DNA of 15,329 bases from CAZAQS01 sp964486825. Lineage in GTDB: Bacteria > Chloroflexota > Anaerolineae > Anaerolineales > UBA4823. The notes under the pieces were generated by a model, which was given only the letters and a program-made list of their open reading frames with translations, was not told where the DNA came from and made no database searches. Below, piece after piece: positions 1 through 7,004 of the stretch. Each line of letters begins with the position of its first letter. Within the stretch, counting starts at the first letter, position 1. The position numbers and the translations under genes were made by a program. Where the stretch lies: NCBI GenBank assembly GCA_964486825.1, contig CAZAQS010000107.1, forward strand, positions 1 through 15,329, in the 5' to 3' direction.

Positions 1-359
1 ATATGGTCTGTTTGAAGGCGTCGCAGGCTGCCCTCGCAGGCGCTGCGAATTTGGTAGGCTGAAAGGCGCCGGTCGTTGGGGCCTTCTCCCATTTTTCCGT
101 ACACCTTGGTGGCCAGAACGATCTGCTCGCGCCGGCTGCCTCCCTGTGCCAGCCAACGCCCAATAATATTCTCGGTCACGCCCTCTCCGGTCCGCCAGCC
201 GTATACATTGGCCGTGTCGAAGAAGTTGATGCCCAACTCCAGGGCGCGGTCCATGATGCCGAAGCTGTGCTCTTCATTTGTCTGCGGGCCGAAGTTCATC
301 GTGCCAAGGCATAACCTGCTGACGAGTAAACCGGTCCGGCCGAGATGCGTGGTTTCCAT
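1..359 (-). CDS. Aldo/keto reductase, N-terminal 119 residues (runs off left edge)
   Basis: This is the amino-terminal part of an NAD(P)H-dependent aldo/keto reductase, a cytosolic TIM-barrel enzyme that reduces aldehydes and ketones; the substrate cannot be told. The translation opens METTHLGRTGLLVSRLCLGT, the usual first strand of the family. Asp48 and Tyr53 lie in FFDTANVYG and Lys85 lies in LATKVYG; these are three of the four catalytic-tetrad residues. The catalytic His lies beyond the window. The ATG at 357-359 is preceded by TAGGAG (368-373) with an 8-nt gap, which fixes the start. The gene follows the 27-heme cytochrome gene on the same strand after a 128-bp gap, but it has its own sigma70-like promoter at 406-434, so it is probably not a core member of the cytochrome operon. 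The family call is firm; the specific role is unknown. Confidence 0.93.
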   Translation of the reverse strand, partial: METTHLGRTGLLVSRLCLGTMNFGPQTNEEHSFGIMDRALELGINFFDTANVYGWRTGEGVTENIIGRWLAQGGSRREQIVLATKVYGKMGEGPNDRRLSAYQIRSACEGSLRRLQTDH

Positions 360-397
360 GGTCTTTTCTCCTACTTGAATGCTAACGAGCTGGGTTT

Positions 398-419
398 CTC
401 GATTCAGGATACCATCGAG
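398..419. promoter_or_regulatory. Inverted repeat overlapping the -10, possible operator
   Basis: CTCGAT (398-403) and ATCGAG (414-419) form a perfect 6-bp dyad with a 10-bp centre. The centre contains the predicted -10 of the aldo/keto reductase promoter, and one arm lies at the predicted transcription start. This is the position expected of a repressor operator. Neither strand has a T-run after it, so it is not a terminator. A 6-bp dyad can occur by chance. Confidence 0.3.
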
Positions 420-434
420 TGGGAAAGAGGTCAA
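406..434 (-). promoter_or_regulatory. Predicted sigma70-type promoter of the aldo/keto reductase gene
   Basis: Read on the minus strand, TTGACC (429-434) and TATCCT (406-411) are separated by exactly 17 bp. They match the -35 and -10 consensus at 5 of 6 and 4 of 6 positions. Transcription would start near 399, giving a leader of about 40 nt that contains the TAGGAG ribosome site. This is a pattern match only. Confidence 0.45.
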
Positions 435-487
435 GCAAGAGGGAGAAGATTCTGAAAACTATAGGAGACAGGTTGGGGTCAGATGGG

Positions 488-2851
488 TTAATCTGCCGGC
501 TCTTCAGTTGGCTCCTCGGATGGTTCAGGTGTAAAGGTCGGAGTATGCGTGGGTTCGGGTGTGAATGTGAAAGTGGGCTCAGGGGTAGGCTCCTGGGTTG
601 GCTCCTCAGTCAAGGTAGCGGTAGCGGTTGGGATTGCCGTAGCCGTGGCGGGTGGTGGAGGTGATGCGGTCGCTGTGGGTGTGCGTGTAGCTGTCGGAAT
701 AGGCGTCGGTGGAGGCGGGGAGGTTGGGAGTGGCATCCAATTGCTCGTGGTATGGCAGTTCGAGCACTGCCCGCGATAGTGACCGGAGGGACGTGAATGG
801 CAGGCATTACACAGGGTATACCCGGTATGGTCGAACACATACTCGGACCAGGAATTGATATTGTGGCAGCTAGAGCATTGCCCTGGCCAGTGACCTCTGG
901 GGGCCGCGTGGCAGGAGATGCAGTCCACCGCTCCGGAATGGTTGTAGGAGACCGTCTGCCAGTTGGTCGTATTATGGCAATTGGCGCAGGTATCCAAGTA
1001 GTGAGGAATGGGCGCTTCATGGCAGCTGGCGCAGTTCGATAACCCCAGGTGCGAGAAGTTGACCACATTCCAGGCCTGGGGAATATGGCAGTTCGAGCAC
1101 TGGCCCTGATAATGGTTCCTGGGAGCGTCGGAGATATGGCAGTTGGCGCAGTCGGTTTGTCCCAGGTGGTTGAAAAAGGCTTCAGACCAGCTCCAGGTGC
1201 GATGGCAATTCGAGCATTGCCCAATATAATGCGCCTCCGGTGTATCGCCCTGGTGGCAGCTCACGCAATCCACGAACTCGGTATGAATATAGTTATACTG
1301 CGACCAACTGGTGGTGTTATGGCAGGTCGAGCATTGCCCGTCGTAGTGCCTGGAGGGTGTATCCCCAGCATGGCAGGCATGGCAGTTTTGATCGGCGCTG
1401 GTATGCTTGTAGGCCAGGGCTTTCCAGGTCGAGGTAGTATGGCAGCTGGAGCACTGGCCGGGGTAATGCCCACGCGGGGCGTCAGAGGCGTGACAACTCT
1501 GGCAATCCCTGTAATTGTTATGGTCGAAATTGGACACGCCCCATGTATTGGTGGTATGGCAACTGGTACAAGCTCCAGAATAATGTCCGGCCGGAGGGTT
1601 GTGGCAGTTCGTGCACGAGCCCATTTCGATATGTACGAATTTGCTGTTGCTCCACGAGCTTGGACTGTGGCAGTTCTGGCAACCTTGAGGGTAATGGTCG
1701 ACCGGAGCGCGGTGGCAGACGTTGCACTTAGACAGCAAGTCATGTGCGTAAACGATTTCTTCCCAATTCTGGCTCACATGGCAATACGAGCATTGCCTGT
1801 CGAAATGCTTTAGCGGCCGGTCCTGGGCGTGGCAGGCCTGGCAATCCTTGAAAGTGATATGCATACCTTCGACAACGTACCAGCTTTCTATGGAGGTATG
1901 GCAATCGGCGCACAGCTCCCCTCCCGGGTAATGCTGATCAGGGGCATGCACTGCGTGGCAGGACTCGCATTCGGTGACCTCGAAATGATCGTATTCGTAA
2001 ACCGACCAGTCACCCACGTCGGTATGGCATAGGTCGCACTGGCCTGGGAAATGCGGGCCGTGCTCGGCTTCATCGGGAACATCCACGGCATGGCAGGACA
2101 GGCATTCGACGGCTAATTCATGGTCGAACTCATCCGGACGCCAGGAGAAGACGTCGTGGCAATCGACGCACGCCCCTGGGAAATGGTCCGGGTAGATCTC
2201 TGTGGAGTATTCGTGGCAACTTTCGCAGGCCGTGGGAATACCGGCATACTCGCCTGTGGTATGGCATTCATTGCATTCCAGGAGGTGGCCGCCCTCCAGC
2301 TTGAAGGTCTCGTGTTCAAATGGCACGCCCAAGAAAGAGACGGCTGCGGCCTTGACCTGAACAGCCGAGTTGGAGGTAATTTTGAGTCCTGGAGGGGGGG
2401 CGATCTCGATCTGGAAGAGCTTAAACAGTGCGGAAACTGCAGCCGCCTCCCGGTACGGTTCGAGGGCCATCACGACCACCCGGGCTTGCTTCATGATCTC
2501 TGCCGAGCGGCCATTCAGGTACGACTGCCAGGTCTGAGGGGCAGCCAGGATGCGTTGCTCCGATTCTGACAGTGCCAGGTTGAAAGCCTCAGCTGAGCGT
2601 TCTACCTGTTCGGGTTGATCTGCATGGGCCAGTTCAACCAGACGGCGCTCGGCCAGGTTCAGAGCGATCTCAGCCTTGCCAGCTTTGTTTAACGTAAGGC
2701 CAATATGCAGGCGTTCTGCCAGGCGCTGCACCGGAAACAGAGCGCTGCCGGGCGTAAAGGGGTGGTTGACTGCTACAATGGTCATCCCAAATACCAACCA
2801 GAGCGCCAGGCCGGTCGCGATTAGAGTTCCAATCCAATATTTTTGTTTCAT
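488..2851 (-). CDS. 27-heme c-type cytochrome, membrane-anchored, with DUF5667-like head and Pro/Thr/Glu-rich tail
   Basis: This 787-residue multiheme cytochrome c probably carries electrons across or away from the cell envelope. Residues 8-28 form one hydrophobic segment with no clear signal-peptidase site, so an N-terminal anchor is likely. Residues 30-150 resemble the DUF5667 helical region (PGSALFPVQRLAERLHIGLT). From Cys193 to His700 there are 27 CxxCH heme-binding motifs, one per about 19 residues, and 27 upstream His residues in FxH/YxH or HYxGQC contexts, so every heme can be bis-His ligated. The C-terminal half is built of two-heme units of 37-40 residues. Residues 705-787 are a low-complexity Pro/Thr/Glu tail with TPEPT motifs, a likely extracellular stalk; no sorting signal or second membrane segment is seen. 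GGAAGGAG (2861-2868) lies 9 nt before the ATG. It is the last cytochrome gene of the operon, 60 bp after the zinc-ribbon protein gene. The partner and electron acceptor are unknown. Confidence 0.95.
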   Translation of the reverse strand: MKQKYWIGTLIATGLALWLVFGMTIVAVNHPFTPGSALFPVQRLAERLHIGLTLNKAGKAEIALNLAERRLVELAHADQPEQVERSAEAFNLALSESEQRILAAPQTWQSYLNGRSAEIMKQARVVVMALEPYREAAAVSALFKLFQIEIAPPPGLKITSNSAVQVKAAAVSFLGVPFEHETFKLEGGHLLECNECHTTGEYAGIPTACESCHEYSTEIYPDHFPGACVDCHDVFSWRPDEFDHELAVECLSCHAVDVPDEAEHGPHFPGQCDLCHTDVGDWSVYEYDHFEVTECESCHAVHAPDQHYPGGELCADCHTSIESWYVVEGMHITFKDCQACHAQDRPLKHFDRQCSYCHVSQNWEEIVYAHDLLSKCNVCHRAPVDHYPQGCQNCHSPSSWSNSKFVHIEMGSCTNCHNPPAGHYSGACTSCHTTNTWGVSNFDHNNYRDCQSCHASDAPRGHYPGQCSSCHTTSTWKALAYKHTSADQNCHACHAGDTPSRHYDGQCSTCHNTTSWSQYNYIHTEFVDCVSCHQGDTPEAHYIGQCSNCHRTWSWSEAFFNHLGQTDCANCHISDAPRNHYQGQCSNCHIPQAWNVVNFSHLGLSNCASCHEAPIPHYLDTCANCHNTTNWQTVSYNHSGAVDCISCHAAPRGHWPGQCSSCHNINSWSEYVFDHTGYTLCNACHSRPSGHYRGQCSNCHTTSNWMPLPTSPPPPTPIPTATRTPTATASPPPPATATAIPTATATLTEEPTQEPTPEPTFTFTPEPTHTPTFTPEPSEEPTEEPAD
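752..2275 (-). repeat. Coding tandem array of two-heme modules
   Basis: This stretch encodes the heme domain of the 27-heme cytochrome. Successive units measured from one GQCxxCH-type motif to the next are 37, 39, 40, 39, 39, 37, 37 and 37 residues in the C-terminal half, that is 111-120 bp. A unit reads CxxCH, about four residues, Trp, five residues, aromatic-x-His, four to six residues, CxxCH, then HYxGQ. Short DNA identities recur, for example around 751-767 and 1084-1100, showing growth by internal duplication. Spacer lengths vary and the units are coding, so it is not a CRISPR array. Confidence 0.85.
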
Positions 2852-2860
2852 CTACCTGCC

Positions 2861-2868
2861 CTCCTTCC
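2861..2868 (-). promoter_or_regulatory. Strong ribosome binding site of the 27-heme cytochrome gene
   Basis: GGAAGGAG on the minus strand lies 9 nt before the ATG at 2849-2851. It is one of the best ribosome sites in the operon and suggests that the 27-heme protein is translated strongly and independently of its upstream neighbour. Confidence 0.7.
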
Positions 2869-2911
2869 CAGGCGGAGCTAATCCTGCCTCAAAGGCAACG
2901 TGCCATCGGAC

Positions 2912-3949
2912 TCAGCCCTCCACCGTTGTTTCACGATTCAAGCGGCTCCCACAGCGGTGGCAGTACATGGCGCGCAGACGACGAACCTGCCCGCAAACCG
3001 GGCAACGATGCTCGAGATCTTCAGGCGCGTCCGCCAGGCGCAGCGCAAGCTCCACCCGGTAGCGGCGGCGCGGGACGATTGCTGCGACAGCTGCTGAGAC
3101 CCCGAGCAAAAGGAAAACGCCACCCATAACCCAATAGGCGCTTGATCCCAGTCCAGGCTGGGTGGGGGGCGTGCTTACCTCTGCTGGGGGGATAACCATC
3201 GAAGCTGGGACTTCCGCAGGCGCCTGCCGCACGATAGAAGGGTTGGGATCAGTCCTGGTATAGCTCACCCGGACGGCGTAGGCTTGCCCGGCTTCCAAGG
3301 GACCAGTTTCCAGAATATGGTAGGTGAGTGCGTAACGGTCATCCTGGCGAGTCGAGCTGGTTGGCGGTTCACTCGTAAAATTGCTGGCGCCGCGGGGTTG
3401 CTGCAGCTCGATCGACAGGCTCTCCACCGGGTTTGGACTGCTGAATACGAAGTCAAAGGATTTGCCATCCGGACGGGTATGATCGCTTCCAAGACCAGCG
3501 TAGTAATACTCGAAAAAGAAATGCGGGCTGTCAAACTCGCTTGACAACAAGGCCCATCCAGGCCGCTGCGGGTCGGCTTGCAACTTGTAAGGTTGGGAAA
3601 CCGCCTCGACTTCGGCCGAGATCATGCCAGTAATCAGGTTGACCTGGGCTTGCTCCGGGATCCAGAAGCTAAGATGCCAGGGCGCATTGGCCTGATCGCC
3701 GGCCAGGCGCCCCTGCCCGATCACGAGCAGGCGCGGATCATCAAACTCCGGCATGACCTGCAGACGTAATTGAAGGATTCTGGCGGGATCTTGAGGTTCT
3801 ATGTCTTGCTTTACTCCACCGGTTTGTGCAGGCTCTATGATCAGCCTGGCAGAGACCAGGGGCGCCTTGGCAAGGCCGAGCCCGACGGCTAACAGCAAGG
3901 CGACCAGCATGCGCCAGCCTATCAAACTACTGCGGCAAACGGTTGCCAT
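2912..3949 (-). CDS. Membrane protein with extracytoplasmic domain and C-terminal zinc ribbon, function unknown
   Basis: I do not recognise a characterised family. The 345-residue product has an N-terminal hydrophobic segment (about residues 12-33, ending near LVSA) that looks like a signal peptide. About 230 polar residues follow, probably beta-rich and outside the membrane, then one membrane segment at about 270-293. A basic PRRRYRVE stretch argues that the C-terminus is cytoplasmic. That tail carries a four-Cys zinc ribbon, CPVCG at 316-320 and CHRCG at 330-334. The ATG at 3947-3949 overlaps the end of the 12-heme gene by 23 bp; an internal ATG at 3908-3910 (Met14) would start 16 nt after that stop and still give a signal peptide. 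Neither has a strong ribosome site, so the start is uncertain and translational coupling is likely. Its place between two cytochrome genes suggests a role in assembling, anchoring or sensing the cytochrome complex, which is inference. Confidence 0.85.
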   Translation of the reverse strand: MATVCRSSLIGWRMLVALLLAVGLGLAKAPLVSARLIIEPAQTGGVKQDIEPQDPARILQLRLQVMPEFDDPRLLVIGQGRLAGDQANAPWHLSFWIPEQAQVNLITGMISAEVEAVSQPYKLQADPQRPGWALLSSEFDSPHFFFEYYYAGLGSDHTRPDGKSFDFVFSSPNPVESLSIELQQPRGASNFTSEPPTSSTRQDDRYALTYHILETGPLEAGQAYAVRVSYTRTDPNPSIVRQAPAEVPASMVIPPAEVSTPPTQPGLGSSAYWVMGGVFLLLGVSAAVAAIVPRRRYRVELALRLADAPEDLEHRCPVCGQVRRLRAMYCHRCGSRLNRETTVEG

Positions 3950-5339
3950 GCGCTGCCTCGCTATCTAGCATATCTCCTCCCACGGGTCCCTGGCCGAGGC
4001 GCCCTTCATCGGCTCCGTAATCCTTGCCTTCCGGTTGCTCGTCTCCATTAGATCCACCGGTATGCCTTTCTTCGTGGCCGGCCGGCAAGCCATTTCCCTG
4101 TGGGGCAGCGTCTGTATAAGGCGACTCAAGTGTGCTTTGCTCGAGATACAGGCGGTTATCAAGCGGGCCTTGGGCAGCCATTTCCTTTACCGCTACTCCG
4201 GCAATCTCCTCCGGACGGCTGGGTACAGGAGGGCTGTTGTCCAGCCTCTGTTCACTGTATAGCAGGGCCTGCTCGATCCAGGTTGCTTCTTTAGCCCTGA
4301 GCGGTTCCCACTGGGCTCGCAAGCGCCCGGCTTCCCCCTGTGCACCGGTGGGGTGGCATTCTTCGCAGCGGTCGATGGCGTAAACCTGTTCGTCCAGATG
4401 GGCGGTTAGCATCTGGTCTGGCTGGTGGTCGTGGCATTCGTAGCAGGATTTTACGGCGTACTCGCCGACATGGCAGCTCTCGCAGGCCAGCTGCTCTTCA
4501 CTGCCGTGCGTCAGCGAAAAGGTATGTTGGGTTAGCAGTGCCGGGGCCCAGGCTACCGTGGTATGGCAGCGCTGGCAGTCCGAGCCGAACATGGCTGCGT
4601 AAGGCAAGGTCTTCTCATGGCAATCGCTGCAGCCGGTGGGCGTACCGGCGAAAGCGAGCCCGGTATGGCAGCCGCTGCATTCCGCATCGGCGTGCGCCCC
4701 ATCCAGCGGGTAGAGCTCTTCGTGGACGAAGGCCGCCATGGTGTCCAGGCCGTCGTGACAGGGGACGCAGCTCACACCGTAGGTCTGGATATGCCCGGCG
4801 ATATAGTCGTGATCCTCCTGGCTGTGGCAGTTGATGCAGTCCAGCGTATCCGCCACAAAACGGCTCTGGCTGTGACAGGACTCGCAGCCCAGCTGGCTGC
4901 CGTCATAATTCAATTGGTGCACCTCCAGGCTGAAGCCGGACAGCAGTGCATGGTCGATATTGGCAAAGGCGAAGTCGGTTAGCACTACCTGGCGGCCTTT
5001 GTGCTCGATATGGCAGTTCTGACAGCGACTGGTGCCCGGCAGGCGGGCGTGCAGCCCCTCTCCCGAGGAGCGCTGTTGGGCGACGTCCATATGGCAGTCC
5101 TGGCAGCCGGTGTCGGTGATGCAATGCACGGGTGTATGGCAATGACCACAAGATTGCTCGAACTGGGCATGGTTGGAATAGCCTTCCAAAGCCTCGCCCC
5201 TGGCAGCCATTTCAGACAATGGCCCCGGCATGAGAAATAACTTGCCGTTGAAGTACAGGGCCCCTCCCATGACCAGCGCGGCGACCAGGAATATCGCTCC
5301 AACGGATAGATAAAGGATTTTGAAGACTTTATATGACAT
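3927..5339 (-). CDS. 12-heme c-type cytochrome with N-terminal membrane anchor
   Basis: This 470-residue multiheme cytochrome c has an N-terminal hydrophobic segment (about residues 7-30, after MSYKVFK) with no obvious cleavage site, so it is probably anchored with its hemes outside the cytoplasm. Twelve CxxCH motifs run from Cys64 to His329, with at least twelve further His residues able to act as distal ligands. Residues 330-470 have no heme motif and are hydrophilic, rich in Glu, Gly and Gln. I chose the ATG at 5337-5339 because AGGAG (5350-5354) lies 10 nt upstream and the anchor follows at once; an in-frame TTG at 5384 would add 15 residues and lacks this support. It follows the FG-GAP gene by 41 bp and overlaps the zinc-ribbon gene. 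It could pass electrons from the membrane pool to the 27-heme protein; that role is inferred from order and anchoring. Confidence 0.93.
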   Translation of the reverse strand: MSYKVFKILYLSVGAIFLVAALVMGGALYFNGKLFLMPGPLSEMAARGEALEGYSNHAQFEQSCGHCHTPVHCITDTGCQDCHMDVAQQRSSGEGLHARLPGTSRCQNCHIEHKGRQVVLTDFAFANIDHALLSGFSLEVHQLNYDGSQLGCESCHSQSRFVADTLDCINCHSQEDHDYIAGHIQTYGVSCVPCHDGLDTMAAFVHEELYPLDGAHADAECSGCHTGLAFAGTPTGCSDCHEKTLPYAAMFGSDCQRCHTTVAWAPALLTQHTFSLTHGSEEQLACESCHVGEYAVKSCYECHDHQPDQMLTAHLDEQVYAIDRCEECHPTGAQGEAGRLRAQWEPLRAKEATWIEQALLYSEQRLDNSPPVPSRPEEIAGVAVKEMAAQGPLDNRLYLEQSTLESPYTDAAPQGNGLPAGHEERHTGGSNGDEQPEGKDYGADEGRLGQGPVGGDMLDSEAAHGNRLPQ

Positions 5340-5349
5340 AGGATAAGAA

Positions 5350-5354
5350 CTCCT
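5350..5354 (-). promoter_or_regulatory. Ribosome binding site that decides the 12-heme cytochrome start
   Basis: AGGAG on the minus strand lies 10 nt before the ATG at 5337-5339. It supports that start over the in-frame TTG at 5382-5384. Confidence 0.65.
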
Positions 5355-5380
5355 GCCCGGGTCTGCTGGTGCTCCCGGCC

Positions 5381-6928
5381 TCAACGCATCATTACCGGTA
5401 GAAAATAGTGGATATAGATATCGTGCGGATCGATCGGTTCAATTGGAGGAGGAGGCTCGATCGGGTCGATCGGGATGATCACTCCGTTTACCACTTCCTG
5501 GTCGAAACCATGATAGACGAAGGCCCGCCCCATAATGTCTCGGTTCAGCCTGTACAAAGGCGCCCCCACGACGATATCACTGTAACCGTCCTTGTTTACA
5601 TCGCCGGCCGTGGCCACCCAGGCTCCGAAGCCGGTATCGGCTTTGTTGCCCTCCGCCCGCCAACCAGGGTACTGTGCTGGCCCATCCGGGCCACCGTGGT
5701 GGACGTAAAGCACGCCTTCCTTAGATTGGTCGTTGGAATAGCGGCTGGCGCCGACCAGCAGGTCGGCGTAGCCGTCGCCGTTCAGGTCGCCCGACAAGGC
5801 CACCGCCTCCCCGTAGCCGGTATAAGCAGCCGAGCCCGCCCGGCTCCAATCCGCGCCCAGACTGGGACCGTTGGTAGAACCATGGAAGACGAAGACCGCC
5901 CCCAGCGAGCCCTCCCAACCGGGAGCGCCGGCAACCAGATCAGGGTAGCCATCGCCGTTCAGATCGAACCCGCCGCTGACAGAAAAGCCCAACCGGGCGT
6001 CAGGCGCGCCACCGTAGGCCGTCCAGTCCGGATCAACGCTCAAGCCATCTGACGAGCCGTAGTAAAGGAAAATGGCGCCCTCATTCAGGGTGGTTGGGGT
6101 GCTTTCATAATAGGGCGCGCCCACGATCACATCCGCGTAGCCGTCGCCGTTCAGGTCGCCGGCCCCGCTGACGGCGTAACCAAACTGCGCAGTGGCCTGG
6201 TCTACCTGCCCGATCCAGTCCGGTGGAGCGCCTAAACCCTCTGGTGTCTTCCTTAGCCCGTCCGGCGAGCCGTGGAAGAGGAATGCGCCGCCTTCCAGGG
6301 ATTGTCCATCGCTGTAGAACCTGGCTCCCGCCAGCAGGTCGTCACAGCCGTCGCCGTTCACGTCACCGGCCGCGGCCACGGACCAGCCCAGGTAGGCATC
6401 GCGCTGCTCACCGGTATAGGTCCAGTCCGGCGAGGCGCTCAGACCCAGGTGTGAGCCGTAGTAGACGTAGAGCTTGCCATGGTTCTGCCCGTAGGCGGGC
6501 GCGGCCACGATCACATCGGCGTAACCATCGCAGTTCAAGTCGCCGGCTGCAGCGGCGGACTGCCCGAATAGCTTGCCCTGCTGCTCACCGCTGGCGACCC
6601 ACGAAGGATTGATCCCCAAGCCGCTTGCAGAGCCGTGGAAGACAAAGGCCGCCCCCTCTTTATAGAGCTCGACCGTGAAGAGTGGAGCGCCGACGATCAG
6701 GTCATCATAGCCATCTCCGTTAACGTCGCCGGCCCCTGCGGCAGAAGTCCCGGCCTGGGCGCCCTTCTGCCAGGACTCCCAGTACCAGGCCGGCGCCAGG
6801 ACCTGCTGTGGCTGCTCTTCGCTTGATAAGGAAACAACTGGAGCGGCAGACGCGCCATGGCCCGTTGCTGCAAAGAGCAGCAGCGTGGAGAGCAGCAGGG
6901 ACAGCAAGCGGGCCAGGCGTGTTTTCAT
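5381..6928 (-). CDS. Secreted FG-GAP (integrin-alpha-like) beta-propeller protein
   Basis: This 515-residue protein begins with a clear signal peptide (MKTRLARLLSLLLSTLLLFA, cleavage near ASAA) and is then almost wholly seven FG-GAP repeats. Each repeat carries a calcium-binding DxNxDGxxD loop and a following hydrophobic strand, for example GDVNGDGYDDLIVGAP, with variants GDLNCDGYAD and GDVNKDGYSD. Seven repeats make a complete seven-bladed propeller, as in integrin alpha heads. Bacterial FG-GAP proteins are generally extracellular and bind ligands or partners. A Pro-rich linker follows, then the C-terminus YFLPVMMR, which resembles the tail of the upstream 1156-residue protein. The ribosome site is weak (only CCAAGAAA before the ATG). 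It lies 76 bp after that gene, with a perfect hairpin between them, and 41 bp before the 12-heme gene. A scaffold or adhesin for the cytochrome complex is the likely role, by inference. Confidence 0.92.
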   Translation of the reverse strand: MKTRLARLLSLLLSTLLLFAATGHGASAAPVVSLSSEEQPQQVLAPAWYWESWQKGAQAGTSAAGAGDVNGDGYDDLIVGAPLFTVELYKEGAAFVFHGSASGLGINPSWVASGEQQGKLFGQSAAAAGDLNCDGYADVIVAAPAYGQNHGKLYVYYGSHLGLSASPDWTYTGEQRDAYLGWSVAAAGDVNGDGCDDLLAGARFYSDGQSLEGGAFLFHGSPDGLRKTPEGLGAPPDWIGQVDQATAQFGYAVSGAGDLNGDGYADVIVGAPYYESTPTTLNEGAIFLYYGSSDGLSVDPDWTAYGGAPDARLGFSVSGGFDLNGDGYPDLVAGAPGWEGSLGAVFVFHGSTNGPSLGADWSRAGSAAYTGYGEAVALSGDLNGDGYADLLVGASRYSNDQSKEGVLYVHHGGPDGPAQYPGWRAEGNKADTGFGAWVATAGDVNKDGYSDIVVGAPLYRLNRDIMGRAFVYHGFDQEVVNGVIIPIDPIEPPPPIEPIDPHDIYIHYFLPVMMR

Positions 6929-6955
6929 CTTTTATTTCTTGGTTAATATTTTTGT

Positions 6956-6990
6956 ACCTGGCCCGGTTACCCCAGGCGTCCGGGCCAGGT
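6956..6990. repeat. Perfect 11-bp inverted repeat between two operon genes
   Basis: ACCTGGCCCGG (6956-6966) and CCGGGCCAGGT (6980-6990) form an 11-bp GC-rich stem with a 13-nt loop. On the minus strand it lies 14 nt past the stop of the 1156-residue protein gene. The bases after it are ACAAAAATATT, not a U-tract, so it is not a standard intrinsic terminator. It fits an mRNA-stabilising or processing hairpin that would raise the yield of the upstream gene over those downstream. Confidence 0.6.
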
Positions 6991-7004
6991 GATTGGATTG
7001 GAAG

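Noticed and set aside
610..1743. Several overlapping minus-strand frames inside the heme array
   Set aside because: They are out-of-frame readings of the repeat array, low in complexity and rich in Ala, Thr, Arg and Pro, with no support.
1049..1813. A 254-codon open frame on the plus strand, opposite the 27-heme gene
   Set aside because: It mirrors the repeated heme codons (the complement of CxxCH gives recurring Met-Ala motifs), has no domain or ribosome site, and the minus-strand cytochrome is unambiguous.
751..2290. Recurrent short DNA repeats that at first sight look like a CRISPR array
   Set aside because: Units are coding, imperfect and vary in length with the heme modules; spacers are not unrelated sequence.
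5340..5384. TTG start giving 15 more residues on the 12-heme cytochrome
   Set aside because: The ATG at 5337-5339 has AGGAG 10 nt upstream and is directly followed by the membrane anchor.
6956..6990. Rho-independent terminator after the 1156-residue protein gene
   Set aside because: The stem is good but the bases following it on the minus strand are A-rich, with no U-tract.
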